A stretch of DNA of 39,196 bases from Flavobacteriales bacterium (GTDB lineage: Bacteria; Bacteroidota; Bacteroidia; Flavobacteriales_D; Sanyastnellaceae), in NCBI GenBank assembly GCA_022428285.1, contig JAKMCX010000180.1, forward strand, positions 1 to 39,196. Direction: 5' to 3'. Numbering within the stretch: position 1 is the stretch's first letter; every line of letters starts with the position of its first letter. This document shows, piece after piece, positions 16,545 to 25,479 of this stretch. The notes beneath the pieces are model-generated. The model saw only the letters and a program-made list of their open reading frames with translations, was not told the origin of the DNA and made no database searches. The translations under genes and the position numbers were made by a program.

Positions 16545-17582
16545 TCAGGGAACTTGAACCTGGTCGAGGATCTCGGTGACGATTTGTTCTTGGCGGATTT
16601 CCTCGGCTTCGGCCTCAAAAGTCAATCCAATGCGGTGACGCAGCACGTCCATGGCCACAGCGCGAATGTCTTCGGGAATCACATACCCACGGTGCGCCAT
16701 AAAGGCCCTCGCTTTTCCGGCCATGGCCAAGCCAATGGTGGCACGAGGGGAAGCGCCGAATCCAATGAGCGGGCCGAGGTGGCCCATGCCATGGTTTTCG
16801 GGTTTCCGGGTCGCTTGAACGAGGGTCACGATGTAGCGCTCGATTTTCTCGTCCATGTAAACTTCCCGCACCAGATTTCGGGCGGTGACGATTTCTGCAG
16901 GGGTGACCACAGGTTGAACCTTGGGGCGATCTCCAGATGAAACTTGGTTTCTCAAGATGAGTTGTTCCTCGTCGGAGGTAGGGTAGTCGATGACCGCCTT
17001 GAGCAAGAACCGGTCGACCTGGGCCTCAGGCAGGGGGTACGTGCCTTCTTGCTCCACAGGGTTTTGTGTGGCGAGGACCAAGAATGGTTGGGGCAGAGGA
17101 AAGGTCTCAGAACCAATGGTCACTTGGCGCTCTTGCATGGCCTCCAACAAGGCACTCTGCACTTTGGCCGGGGCGCGGTTGATTTCATCTGCGAGCACGA
17201 AATGGGCAAAAATGGGGCCCTTGCTCACGGTGAATTGTTCTTGTTTTTGGTTGTAGATCATGGTGCCCACAACGTCGGCAGGCAGCAAGTCGGGGGTGAA
17301 TTGAATGCGGCTGAAATCCACAGCAACGGCACGGCTCAGGGTCTGAATCGCCAGGGTCTTGGCCAGTCCAGGAACGCCTTCTAGAAGCACGTGTCCATCG
17401 GCCAACAACCCTGTAATCAAGGTGTCCATCATGTTGCGCTGGCCGACAACAGCTTTTCCGACTTCGTGACGGAGTTGGTCTACAAATCCGCTGGCTGAGC
17501 GGATCCGTTCCGTGAGGGCCTGAATGTCCGGACTGCCATTGCTGGCCGAAGCGATCTCCGAAGTGGGGGTGTTGCTTAACAT
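16545..17582 (-). CDS. moxR: MoxR-family AAA+ ATPase
   Basis: 345 residues. Walker A GVPGLAKT, Walker B FVLADEINRAPAKVQSALLEAM and sensor 1 LATQNPVEQEGTYPLPEAQVDRF are all intact, as is the C-terminal lid. MoxR ATPases act as chaperone-like remodelers, usually with VWA-domain partners; six genes of the operon follow on the same strand. It is the first gene of the Bat operon and has its own promoter box upstream. Confidence 0.93.
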   Translation of the reverse strand: MLSNTPTSEIASASNGSPDIQALTERIRSASGFVDQLRHEVGKAVVGQRNMMDTLITGLLADGHVLLEGVPGLAKTLAIQTLSRAVAVDFSRIQFTPDLLPADVVGTMIYNQKQEQFTVSKGPIFAHFVLADEINRAPAKVQSALLEAMQERQVTIGSETFPLPQPFLVLATQNPVEQEGTYPLPEAQVDRFLLKAVIDYPTSDEEQLILRNQVSSGDRPKVQPVVTPAEIVTARNLVREVYMDEKIERYIVTLVQATRKPENHGMGHLGPLIGFGASPRATIGLAMAGKARAFMAHRGYVIPEDIRAVAMDVLRHRIGLTFEAEAEEIRQEQIVTEILDQVQVP

Positions 17583-17635
17583 GTCTGTTGTTCGGTATTG
17601 TGCAAGCTCTGGACAAACTCAGGTTTTTGCCCTGT

Positions 17636-17643
17636 CAAAAATA
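17636..17643 (-). promoter_or_regulatory. Probable -7 box of the moxR/bat operon promoter
   Basis: On the minus strand the box reads TATTTTTG, a perfect TAnnTTTG, about 54 bases before the moxR start. No convincing TTG -33 element is found at the usual distance, so confidence is limited. The divergent region 17583-17703 shows nothing clear for the plus-strand gene. Confidence 0.4.
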
Positions 17644-17703
17644 GAGGAGTGCTTTTGGCACACATGATAGGTGCGGTTAAAAGATGTTGAACCAAATTGG
17701 GGC

Positions 17704-18126
17704 ATGACCTTGAATGAATGCCTTTCCTCCGTCGCGGAGTTCCACAGCACCTTTGGTATGCGGGTGGAAGAAAAGCCCACCATGGTGCTGTCAGAAGCAG
17801 AAATGTCTTTGCGGCACAGCCTCATGGCTGAAGAGAACGATGAATACCTCGAGGCAGTGCGCGCTGGCGACATGGTGGAGGTGGCCGATGCTTTGGGTGA
17901 CATGCTGTACATCTTATGCGGCACCATCATCTCCCATGGGATGCAAGATGTGATGGCCGATGTTTTTCGGACCATTCAGGCTTCTAACATGTCCAAGCTC
18001 GGTCCCGATGGCCAGCCCATTTACAGGGCCGATGGCAAGGTGTTGAAAGGCCCTCAATACTTCAAGCCAGACATTGCCGGCGCCCTCAAAGGAGCTGGTG
18101 TCGAATTGACAAACCTTGCTCCATGA
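17704..18126 (+). CDS. MazG-like/PRA-PH-type nucleotide pyrophosphohydrolase
   Basis: 140 residues from ATG 17704 (the track adds 11 residues from an upstream alternative start). The all-alpha NTP pyrophosphatase pattern is visible: EENDEYLEAV (E-x-x-E/D), then DMVEVADALGDMLYIL with the E-x-x-D metal-binding pair. The C-terminal part (NMSKLGPDGQPIYRADGKVLKGPQY) is typical of the bacterial subfamily annotated as phosphoribosyl-ATP diphosphatase-like. It probably hydrolyses a nucleoside triphosphate or related metabolite; the substrate cannot be told. Its stop overlaps the next gene by four bases. Confidence 0.78.
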   Translation: MTLNECLSSVAEFHSTFGMRVEEKPTMVLSEAEMSLRHSLMAEENDEYLEAVRAGDMVEVADALGDMLYILCGTIISHGMQDVMADVFRTIQASNMSKLGPDGQPIYRADGKVLKGPQYFKPDIAGALKGAGVELTNLAP

Positions 18127-18629
18127 ACGCGTGGGTAGCACAACGGGCGGACAAAGCCCTCGCCGATGCGCGCGCCGGAAACCCCAAAGCCCTCGATCGT
18201 CTGATGCGGGTTGCGCTTCCTTTTAACCGCCCCCATCGCATCGGACTTTCCGAAGTCAATGGCGAGGAAGTAAAGGTCACTTTGCCAGAACGCAGGTCCA
18301 ACCGCAACCACTTGGGGGGCATGCATGCCTGCGCCATTGCGACCGCTTTGGAGTTTTCTTCTGGGGCGTCCATTTTGATCGAGGTGGGCATGAGCGACTA
18401 CCGCATCATCATGTCGCGCATCGAGGTGGATTACCTCGCCAAACCACAAGGCCATTGTGCGGCGACCTCAAAAAGAAACACACCGGAAGTCCTGGGACTG
18501 TCCGATGTGCTTCAAAAGGAGGGGGTTGCCAGGGTCCAATTGGGCGCCGCCCTCCACGACGCCAGGGGCGAACATTGCGCCCAGGCCCTGGTTCATTGGC
18601 ACCTCAAGGCGTGGGGCAGTCGTGGTTGA
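18123..18629 (+). CDS. DUF4442/hotdog-fold thioesterase-like protein
   Basis: 168 residues starting within the ATGA overlap of the preceding gene. Residues ~58-75 (SNRNHLGGMHACAIATALEF) carry the N-H-x-G-x-x-H-A segment common to DUF4442 and PaaI-like hotdog thioesterases. The protein would hydrolyse or bind an acyl-CoA; the substrate is unknown. Its 3' end overlaps the convergent downstream gene by 26 bases, with no terminator between them. Confidence 0.72.
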   Translation: MNAWVAQRADKALADARAGNPKALDRLMRVALPFNRPHRIGLSEVNGEEVKVTLPERRSNRNHLGGMHACAIATALEFSSGASILIEVGMSDYRIIMSRIEVDYLAKPQGHCAATSKRNTPEVLGLSDVLQKEGVARVQLGAALHDARGEHCAQALVHWHLKAWGSRG

Positions 18630-19290
18630 CCACCAGGTCTGACCGCGTGCGCTCATAGCCGGTGAGCGCCCAGCGCGTTCCGTCAAAAGAAGCGGTGAGT
18701 TTGACGTCCCCGTGTCCGTTTGTCGGACGGACGTAATCGCTGCCGATGTAGCCTTTGATTTTCCCGAGCTCAGGGTGCTCCAAGCGCACCGGGGTCCAGC
18801 TGGTTCCATCGCGGTCCACAGTCCACCGGCCTACATCCAACTGGCCGGGCAAGGTGCCTTGATCCAATAGGGCGATGACTTCGCCGTCTGCACCGGGACT
18901 GCGGCGGAATTTCACCCGGTTGCCCAGGATGTCCAACAGGTGGTTTTGTCCCATCGCACGGGCCTGCAGGTTGGTCATGGTGCCGTCAGTGTCGATGAGC
19001 ACGAACCCATCGGCAAACCGCGCTACATCTCGGCCGGTTGCCTTCCAACCAAACCGCTGGGCTTCAAGTCCTAGGATGTCTGCGATGGCCACGGGGTCGC
19101 ACCCTTCTTCTTGCACCACCATGGGGGCGAAGCAGTCCATGATGCGTTCTGCATCTCCCGAATGGGCTTCGGTTCGAACGTAATGAATGAAGTCGTCAAA
19201 GTTGCGGAGGTCCTGGGGCGAGGACATTGCGGAGGTGGGTGCAGCAAGTGCGATCAAAATCGCGGCCGTGGAAGTCGTGCGAAGCGCCAT
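18604..19290 (-). CDS. Exported hypothetical protein with SH3-like C-terminal region
   Basis: ATG 19290 (or 19296, two codons earlier) opens a signal peptide ALRTTSTAAILIALAAPTSAM; the track start at 19389 would add an unlikely 33 residues. The mature part has a helical region (DDFIHYVRTEAHSGDAERIMDCF) and a C-terminal section (VKFRRSPGADGEVIALL through GYIGSDYVRP) resembling an SH3b module. Function is not recognised; a cell-wall or envelope binding role is possible. It overlaps the convergent gene 3'-to-3'. Confidence 0.6.
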   Translation of the reverse strand: MALRTTSTAAILIALAAPTSAMSSPQDLRNFDDFIHYVRTEAHSGDAERIMDCFAPMVVQEEGCDPVAIADILGLEAQRFGWKATGRDVARFADGFVLIDTDGTMTNLQARAMGQNHLLDILGNRVKFRRSPGADGEVIALLDQGTLPGQLDVGRWTVDRDGTSWTPVRLEHPELGKIKGYIGSDYVRPTNGHGDVKLTASFDGTRWALTGYERTRSDLVVNHDCPTP

Positions 19291-19423
19291 GAACATGGGG
19301 GAGGGGATATGGGATTTATGGGCGGAGACGGTCTCTGTCCTATATGAGCAATGCAGACTTTCAGTGTCTTGGTATGGAGATGCCACCAAAGCGGTGGGAA
19401 TTTGACATCCTTTTTGAAGGCTG

Positions 19424-19450
19424 TTGCGCCGGGGCTCGGGATTATCTTTG
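19424..19450 (+). promoter_or_regulatory. Promoter of the thrS-infC-rpmI-rplT operon
   Basis: TTG (19424-19426), 16 bases, then TATCTTTG (19443-19450), a perfect TAnnTTTG box. The predicted transcript start near 19455 lies 13 bases before ATG 19468, which supports that start over the longer track ORF. Confidence 0.55.
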
Positions 19451-19467
19451 CCGCCAATCCGGACAGC

Positions 19468-21429
19468 ATGATCAACATCACCCTTCCCGACGGCTCAATC
19501 CGCCAAGCCGAAGCCAACGCCACCGCAATGGACGTTGCACGTGACATCAGCGAGGGCCTGGCGCGCAATGTGCTCGCTGCCGAAGTCGATGGCGAAGTGC
19601 GTGATGCACAGCGCCCCCTGGGTGGCGACGTCTCTCTGAAGTTGTTGACCTGGGGCGACGAAAACGCCCAAAGTACGTTTTGGCACAGCGGTGCACACTT
19701 GATGGCCGAGGCCCTCGAGGACATGTATGACGGTGTCAAGTTTTGGGTAGGGCCGGCAGTGGAAGGGGGGTTCTATTATGACGTTGACTTTGGCGATCAT
19801 GTGTTCAGCGACAAAGACTTTCCTGCCATCGAGAAAAAGATGCTCGAGTTGGCCAAGCAGAAGAGTGAATACGTTCGGCGCGAGGTCTCCAAGTCGGAAG
19901 CCCAAGCCTATTTCGAAGACAAGGGAGACGAATACAAGCTGGACTTGCTTCAAAATCTGGAGGACGGTACCATCACTTTCTACACCCAAGGCGGGTTCAC
20001 AGATTTGTGCCGCGGTCCACACTTGCCCCACACCGGCCACATCAAAGCAGTCAAGCTGCTCGCCGTTGCGGGAGCCTATTGGAAAGGAGATGAGACCAAG
20101 AAGCAGCTGACCCGGATTTACGGCGTCGCGTTTCCCAAAAAGGCGCAGCTGACCGAACACCTCGAGCTTCTAGAACAGGCGCGTCTTCGCGATCACCGAA
20201 AGCTGGGCAAGGAGCTCGATCTCTTTACGTTCAGCGAAAAGGTGGGCCAAGGCTTGCCATTGTGGTTGCCCAAAGGCGCAGACCTGCGCATGCGCCTCGA
20301 GTCTTTCCTCAAGGAGGCCCAGCGCAAAATGGGATACCAACCGGTCATCACGCCACACATTGGAAACAAGGAGCTCTATGTGACCAGCGGTCACTACGCC
20401 AAATACGGAGAGGACAGTTTTCAGCCCATCAAGACGCCCGCGGAAGGAGAGGAATACCTGCTCAAGCCCATGAATTGCCCGCACCACTGCGAGGTCTACA
20501 AAAGCCGCCCGCGCAGCTACCGCGATTTGCCGGTCCGCTTTGCGGAATTCGGAACGGTATACCGCTATGAGCAAAGTGGCGAGTTGCATGGACTCACACG
20601 CGTTCGTGGATTCACACAGGACGACGCCCACATATTCTGTACCGTGGACCAGGTCAAGGAAGAGGTCGGAAAAGTCATCGATTTGGTGTTGTACATCTTC
20701 AAGACTCTTGATTTTGTGGATTTCGTAGCCCAAGTGTCATTGAGGGATCCCGAGACCCCAGACAAGTACATCGGCGATGACAGCAATTGGGACAATGCGG
20801 AAAAAGCGATCGCCGAAGTGGCCGAGGAGAAGGGACTCAAGACGATCACAGAATTGGGCGAAGCGGCTTTTTACGGACCCAAACTCGACTTTATGGTGCG
20901 CGACGCCATCGGTCGGAAGTGGCAACTTGGAACGGTTCAGATTGACTACAACTTGCCCGAACGGTTCGAACTCGAGTACGTAGGCGCCGACAACCAAAAA
21001 CACCGTCCGGTGATGATTCACCGCGCTCCTTTTGGCTCTATGGAACGTTTTGTGGCCATTCTGATTGAGCATTGTGCGGGTAAATTCCCGCTTTGGCTCA
21101 CTCCGGAACAGGCGCGGATACTGCCAGTTAGCGATAAGTACAACGACTATGCCCAAGAGGTTTCAAAATCCCTTGAAAAGCGCGATATTCGCGCCCTCGT
21201 TGACGACCGCAGTGAAAAGGTCGGGAAGAAGATCCGCGAAGCGGAGCTCGACAAAGTCCCGTACATGCTCATCGTAGGAGGAGACGAGGCCGAGAACGGA
21301 ACTGTAGCCGTGCGCAAGCAAGGCGAAGGAGATGTAGGAGGCATGGCCACCAAGGCTTTTGCAGACCGAATCGACAGTGAGGTCGCCGAAATGCTTGGCG
21401 GTAACGAAATGATTGAACCACCAAACTGA
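19468..21429 (+). CDS. thrS: Threonine-tRNA ligase
   Basis: 653 residues from ATG 19468, matching bacterial ThrRS. The N-terminal TGS domain begins [10 protein letters not shown]; the editing domain holds [11 protein letters not shown] and [13 protein letters not shown]; the class II core holds [10 protein letters not shown], motif 2 [32 protein letters not shown] (quoted in part as [12 protein letters not shown]) and the C-terminal anticodon-binding domain. The track start at 19351 adds 39 residues without family support and lies upstream of the promoter box. It charges tRNA-Thr and clears mischarged Ser-tRNA. Its stop lies 7 bases before the likely infC start. Confidence 0.97.
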   Translation: MINITLPDGSIRQAEANATAMDVARDISEGLARNVLAAEVDGEVRDAQRPLGGDVSLKLLTWGDENAQSTFWHSGAHLMAEALEDMYDGVKFWVGPAVEGGFYYDVDFGDHVFSDKDFPAIEKKMLELAKQKSEYVRREVSKSEAQAYFEDKGDEYKLDLLQNLEDGTITFYTQGGFTDLCRGPHLPHTGHIKAVKLLAVAGAYWKGDETKKQLTRIYGVAFPKKAQLTEHLELLEQARLRDHRKLGKELDLFTFSEKVGQGLPLWLPKGADLRMRLESFLKEAQRKMGYQPVITPHIGNKELYVTSGHYAKYGEDSFQPIKTPAEGEEYLLKPMNCPHHCEVYKSRPRSYRDLPVRFAEFGTVYRYEQSGELHGLTRVRGFTQDDAHIFCTVDQVKEEVGKVIDLVLYIFKTLDFVDFVAQVSLRDPETPDKYIGDDSNWDNAEKAIAEVAEEKGLKTITELGEAAFYGPKLDFMVRDAIGRKWQLGTVQIDYNLPERFELEYVGADNQKHRPVMIHRAPFGSMERFVAILIEHCAGKFPLWLTPEQARILPVSDKYNDYAQEVSKSLEKRDIRALVDDRSEKVGKKIREAELDKVPYMLIVGGDEAENGTVAVRKQGEGDVGGMATKAFADRIDSEVAEMLGGNEMIEPPN

Positions 21430-21436
21430 TAGCACC

Positions 21437-21991
21437 ATCGCTATTCGACGAAGACGATCCCGAGGCCCAGCCCGGGTGATTAAAAAGAACCCGCACAGGA
21501 CGAACCGTGAAATCCGGGCGCCCAAGGTGCGATTGGTAGGAGACAACATCGGCGATGCCGACGTCGTCGAGGTAGAAGATGCCATTAAGATGGCAGAGGA
21601 GCAGGAACTGGACCTGGTGGAGATTTCTCCCAAAGCAGACCCTCCTGTCTGCAGGATTCTGAATTATCAGAAATTCCTGTACGACCAGAAGAAGAAGCAG
21701 AAGGAAATCAAGGCCAACCAGTCCAAGGTGACCCAGAAAGAAATCAGGTTTGGCCCGAATACGGACGACCACGATTTCAACTTCAAGGTGAAGCACGCCA
21801 GGAAGTTTCTGGAAGAGGGGAACAAATTGAAGGCACACGTATTCTTCCGTGGAAGGGCGATTGTCTTTAAAGAGAGGGGAGAGATTCTGTTGCTGCGTTT
21901 TGCGCAGGAGTTAGAAGACGTAGGCACGGTTGAACTCATGCCGAAGTTGGAGGGGAAGCGGATGTTTATCACGCTTAGACCAAAGAAGTAA
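21437..21991 (+). CDS. infC: Translation initiation factor IF-3 with a probable non-ATG start
   Basis: No ATG lies at a plausible position. The track used TTG 21413, inside thrS. ATC 21437 (next in-frame candidate ATT 21443) yields (M)AIRRRRSRG..., matching how flavobacterial IF-3 proteins begin, and lies 7 bases past the thrS stop. E. coli infC is known to start with AUU and to be autoregulated through it. The product (~184 residues) has the N-domain ([19 protein letters not shown]), [16 protein letters not shown] linker and C-domain ([21 protein letters not shown]). IF-3 binds the 30S subunit and controls start-codon fidelity. The gene is certain, the start less so. Confidence 0.93.
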   Translation: MAIRRRRSRGPARVIKKNPHRTNREIRAPKVRLVGDNIGDADVVEVEDAIKMAEEQELDLVEISPKADPPVCRILNYQKFLYDQKKKQKEIKANQSKVTQKEIRFGPNTDDHDFNFKVKHARKFLEEGNKLKAHVFFRGRAIVFKERGEILLLRFAQELEDVGTVELMPKLEGKRMFITLRPKK

Positions 21992-22033
21992 AAACCTGGG
22001 GAGGGGAGACCTGAACCGACACATACGGACGAC

Positions 22034-22228
22034 ATGCCGAAGATGAAGACCAAGAGCAGCGCGAAGAAGCGCTTCACCGTGACCGGCACGGGCAAGCTGA
22101 AGCGTAAGCACGCGTTCAAGTCGCACATCCTGACCAAGAAAAGCACCAAGCAAAAGCGAAACCTGACCCATTCAGGTTTGGTGCACAAGTCGGATACGCC
22201 GAACATCAAGACCCAATTGGGGATCTGA
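22034..22228 (+). CDS. rpmI: Ribosomal protein bL35
   Basis: 64 residues, [14 protein letters not shown]...[18 protein letters not shown], the usual length and sequence for bL35. It is in the standard order infC-rpmI-rplT. The 42-base gap from infC holds no recognisable regulatory element. Confidence 0.97.
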   Translation: MPKMKTKSSAKKRFTVTGTGKLKRKHAFKSHILTKKSTKQKRNLTHSGLVHKSDTPNIKTQLGI

Positions 22229-22303
22229 AGTAGAACAACGTTGAACAGGTTGCCAGCTCCTCAAGTTCCCAACAGGGACGCTGTCCGCCGAAACCAATAA
22301 ACC

Positions 22304-22648
22304 ATGCCCCGTTCAAACAATGCCGTAGCGAGCCGCGCTCGCCGGAAGAAAATCCTAAAGATGGCCAAGGGCTACTATGGAGCACGCAAAAACGTGTGGA
22401 CCGTAGCCAAGAATGCCGTCGAAAAAGGCCTCCTCTACGCTTACGTAGGCCGTAAGCTGAAGAAGCGCCAATTCCGTTCACTGTGGATCCAGCGTATCAA
22501 CGCCGGTGCCCGCCAACACGGAATGAGTTACTCCCAGTTTATGGGCAAGTGCAGCAAGTCAGGCATTGAGCTCAACCGCAAGGTGCTCGCCGACTTGGCC
22601 TTGAACCACCCGGCCGCCTTCAAGGCAGTGGTGGACCAGGTGAAATAA
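22304..22648 (+). CDS. rplT: Ribosomal protein bL20
   Basis: 114 residues with the bL20 signatures [20 protein letters not shown] and [17 protein letters not shown]. It binds 23S rRNA early in 50S assembly. It is last in the operon; a strong hairpin follows. The 75-base gap after rpmI has no clear L20-binding mimic. Confidence 0.97.
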   Translation: MPRSNNAVASRARRKKILKMAKGYYGARKNVWTVAKNAVEKGLLYAYVGRKLKKRQFRSLWIQRINAGARQHGMSYSQFMGKCSKSGIELNRKVLADLALNHPAAFKAVVDQVK

Positions 22649-22668
22649 TCCCTGCCACTCCAAACCTA

Positions 22669-22701
22669 AACAACGCCGGCTCCCTTGGGGCCGGCGTTGT
22701 T
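22669..22701 (+). terminator. Terminator hairpin after rplT
   Basis: AACAACGCCGGC (22669-22680) pairs perfectly over 12 bases with GCCGGCGTTGTT (22690-22701) around a 9-base loop. The tail CGTTTC is only weakly U-rich. It lies 20 bases past the rplT stop and closes the thrS operon. Confidence 0.75.
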
Positions 22702-22757
22702 CGTTTCAGCCCCCGCATTTGAGTCATGTGATGAAAGGGGCGGATATGTGAAGGGGG

Positions 22758-23792
22758 TCAGCGCAGCGCTTCGATCACCCGTCCTTTGGCAAGTGCAGCA
22801 GGTGTATATGCTGGAGCGTAGGACAGTGCGTTGTCATAGGCGGTCAATGCGTCCTCATTGCGTCCCATGCTCTCCAAGGCGAGTCCTTTGTTGTAATGCG
22901 CTTGGTGGTAGTAAGGAAGCCGCTCAATGGCAGCATCAAACCAGAAGGCAGCACTGTCGTATTGGTTCAGATACTCCAAATGCACAAAGCCCTTGTTGAA
23001 TGCAGCCGATGCATTCGTGGGGTCCAACGTCAGAATGCGGTCATAGAGGGCCAAAGCCGAAGCGTAGCGCAGTTGGTCAGTTTGACCGTGTTCCTGCAGA
23101 TAAATCGCTTCATCGTACAAGGCCTCGATGCTGTTCGCCTTGAGGCTTCTGGCTGTCTTGAAGTATTCAAGAGCGAGGTCGTCGTGCGCAGCGGCATAGA
23201 GCAGCCCCAGTTGTATGTAGGCATCATACCGTGTGGGATTGACCTCCACCACGGTCTGAAAAGAACTCGCGGCTGTGGCAGTATCTCCGGTTTCCAGGTA
23301 CAACCTCCCCTTGAGGAAGTAGGCGTCTTCGAGCCGTTCGTCGTTGCGCAAAGCATTGTTGATTTTCACCAACGCCGCGTCATAGGACCGCAAAAGCAAG
23401 TCTACTTCTGCCAGAGACAGCAGCGCGGGGATGTGTTGATCATCAACGGCCAAAACCCCTTGCCATTCTCTCACAGCACCCTCAAAATCCTGGATCCCAA
23501 AGCGAATTTCTCCCAAGCGGTGTCGGTCTTCTGTTCGGGTAGAGTCCAATCCTACAGCGCGGGCGTAATCTGCCATGGCTTCTCCCGTTCGGTCGTTACG
23601 CAGGTGGAACTGCGCCCTTGCAACGTAAGCCTCTGGCAGCTGAGGGGCCGCGGCGACTTGATCGTTGAACCAACCGAGAGAATCTGTGGAGGCTGTGGTA
23701 TCCAAATCGGCGCTGCCGGAAGGCCCGAAAGCACAACCCGCAGCGCCGAGCATGGCCAAGACTCCAAAAGAGGAAGCCTTGATGAAGCGCAT
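22758..23792 (-). CDS. TPR-repeat lipoprotein
   Basis: ATG 23792 shares one base with the recA stop (TGATG), so it is chosen over the TTG used in the track. The signal ends in the lipobox LGAAGC, so the protein should be lipid-anchored. About eight TPR-like units follow, e.g. AYFLKGRLYLETGDTATAASSF and AFNKGFVHLEYLNQYDSAAFWF. It likely scaffolds envelope protein interactions; partner unknown. Coupling to recA is probably positional rather than functional. Confidence 0.8.
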   Translation of the reverse strand: MRFIKASSFGVLAMLGAAGCAFGPSGSADLDTTASTDSLGWFNDQVAAAPQLPEAYVARAQFHLRNDRTGEAMADYARAVGLDSTRTEDRHRLGEIRFGIQDFEGAVREWQGVLAVDDQHIPALLSLAEVDLLLRSYDAALVKINNALRNDERLEDAYFLKGRLYLETGDTATAASSFQTVVEVNPTRYDAYIQLGLLYAAAHDDLALEYFKTARSLKANSIEALYDEAIYLQEHGQTDQLRYASALALYDRILTLDPTNASAAFNKGFVHLEYLNQYDSAAFWFDAAIERLPYYHQAHYNKGLALESMGRNEDALTAYDNALSYAPAYTPAALAKGRVIEALR

Positions 23793-24829
23793 CAAGCTTC
23801 TTCTAACGCCTGTACCTCCTCTTCAGCAGGTGCGTTGTCACTCAAGGCAGCCTTGATTTTGCCTTCGAGTTCTTCCATCAATTCGATGTTGTCCTCCAGC
23901 AAATTCTTGACTGAATCGCGGCCTTGCCCAAGTCGGGTTTCGCCATAGCTAAACCAAGAGCCTGACTTTTTGACGATGCCCAAGTCCACTCCGAGATCGA
24001 TGATCTCTCCGACTTTGGAGATGCCCTTGCCGTACATGATGTCGAATTCCGCGCGGCGGAAAGGCGGCGCGACTTTGTTTTTGACAATCTTGACCTTGGT
24101 GCGGTTGCCCATCACAACATCCCCATCCTTGATTTGACTGCTTCTGCGAATGTCAATCCGAACGGAAGAGTAAAACTTGAGGGCATTTCCACCAGTGGTG
24201 GTTTCAGGGTTGCCAAACATCACTCCGATCTTCTCTCGAAGCTGGTTGATGAAGACGCAGCAGCACCCGGTTTTGTTGATGGTAGAGGTCAGTTTCCGCA
24301 GAGCCTTCGACATCAGTCGGGCCTGAAGACCGACCGATGAGTCGCCCATCTCACCTTCGATTTCTGCGCGCGGCGTCAAAGCAGCCACGGAGTCGATGAC
24401 GATGAGGTCGATGGCGCCCGAACGGATGAGGTTGTCGGCGATCTCAAGTCCCTGCTCACCGTTGTCGGGCTGCGAAATCAAGAGGTTTTCGGTGTCTACA
24501 CCGAGTTTCTCGGCGTAGTATTTGTCAAAAGCGTGCTCGGCATCGATAAAGGCACAGATGCCGCCGGCTTTTTGGGCCTCCGCAATGGCGTGGGTGGCCA
24601 AGGTGGTTTTACCTGAACTTTCGGGGCCATAGATCTCTACGACGCGTCCGCGGGGGAATCCACCCACGCCGAGTGCAATGTCAAGAGAGAGTGAGCCTGA
24701 GGGAATGGCATCCACCTTTTCGACGGCTTCGTCTCCCAATTTCATCACTGTACCCTTGCCGTAGGTCTTGTCGAGGCGGTCGAGGGTCAGTTGGAGTGCT
24801 TTGAGCTTGTCCTTGTTTTCTGCAGCCAT
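23792..24829 (-). CDS. recA: Recombinase A
   Basis: 345 residues, standard for RecA, with Walker [10 protein letters not shown], Walker [23 protein letters not shown], the L2 loop region [16 protein letters not shown] and a C-terminal acidic tail. It forms ATP-dependent filaments on ssDNA for recombination and LexA-type responses. No intein. The 90 bases upstream (24830-24919) show no perfect TAnnTTTG box and no obvious LexA-type palindrome. Confidence 0.98.
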   Translation of the reverse strand: MAAENKDKLKALQLTLDRLDKTYGKGTVMKLGDEAVEKVDAIPSGSLSLDIALGVGGFPRGRVVEIYGPESSGKTTLATHAIAEAQKAGGICAFIDAEHAFDKYYAEKLGVDTENLLISQPDNGEQGLEIADNLIRSGAIDLIVIDSVAALTPRAEIEGEMGDSSVGLQARLMSKALRKLTSTINKTGCCCVFINQLREKIGVMFGNPETTTGGNALKFYSSVRIDIRRSSQIKDGDVVMGNRTKVKIVKNKVAPPFRRAEFDIMYGKGISKVGEIIDLGVDLGIVKKSGSWFSYGETRLGQGRDSVKNLLEDNIELMEELEGKIKAALSDNAPAEEEVQALEEA

Positions 24830-24919
24830 GTTGCTGTTGTTTTCCTGTGAATCGTAGGCAAAGTAGAGGCAGCAGTCCGTAAGGGATTTACGTTGCTGCG
24901 CATTTTTGTGAACGCCTGT

Positions 24920-25390
24920 TCAACGTTCGTCTGCGAAGGCAGCGAGCACTTCTTGGGCGTGCTCCTTGACCTTGGGCTTTCTAATGATGGCTGCGATGGT
25001 GCCGTCTTCCTTGATACAGAAGGTGGTGCGGTGGGTTCCGTCGTATTCACGTCCCATAAATTTCTTCAAGCCCCAAACGCCATACTGCTCTTGTAACGCA
25101 TGATCCTCGTCGACCAAAAGGTCAAATGGCAAGTCAAATTTGTCAATGAATTTCTGGTGAGAGGCCGCATGGTTGATGCTCACACCCAAGACTTTGATGC
25201 CCGCCTTTTTGAGGTCGGCCATGCCATCCCTCAAGCTACAGGCCTGGTTCGTACACCCAGGAGTATTGTCCTTGGGGTAGAAGTACAAGGCGAGTTTTTG
25301 ACCTGAGTAATCTGTGAGCGTTTGCTTTCGCCCTTGTTGATCCAGGGCTTCAAATACCGGTGCGGGATCTCCTTCGTTCAAATGATGCAT
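24920..25390 (-). CDS. bcp: Thioredoxin-dependent thiol peroxidase (Bcp/PrxQ)
   Basis: 156 residues. Peroxidatic Cys46 lies in NTPGCTNQAC and Cys51 five residues on is the resolving Cys, the CxxxxC layout of the Bcp/PrxQ group. FYPKDNTPGC is the family signature. It reduces peroxides in the cytoplasm with thioredoxin. It is divergent from priA. Confidence 0.94.
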   Translation of the reverse strand: MHHLNEGDPAPVFEALDQQGRKQTLTDYSGQKLALYFYPKDNTPGCTNQACSLRDGMADLKKAGIKVLGVSINHAASHQKFIDKFDLPFDLLVDEDHALQEQYGVWGLKKFMGREYDGTHRTTFCIKEDGTIAAIIRKPKVKEHAQEVLAAFADER

Positions 25391-25441
25391 GCTGTATGAA
25401 CCGAAATGTGCGGATGCTGTTCACGGGTTTGTATAAGTTGA

Positions 25442-25470
25442 TTGTGATCTGACGCGTTCGGGTACTTTCG
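25442..25470 (+). promoter_or_regulatory. Possible priA promoter
   Basis: TTG (25442-25444), 18 bases, then TACTTTCG (25463-25470), one mismatch from TAnnTTTG, ten bases before the priA ATG. The short leader is usual in this phylum. Confidence 0.4.
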
Positions 25471-25479
25471 CCCCTGCAG

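Noticed and set aside
13575-16579. Long plus-strand ORFs of 393 and 437 residues opposite batA and the DUF58 region
   Set aside because: No family features; the minus-strand genes have clear domains and tight operon overlaps.
19351-19467. N-terminal extension of ThrRS in the track
   Set aside because: The family starts at [10 protein letters not shown], and a promoter box lies at 19443-19450.
22896-23948. Plus-strand ORF of 350 residues
   Set aside because: Antisense to the TPR lipoprotein and recA, with no recognisable domain.
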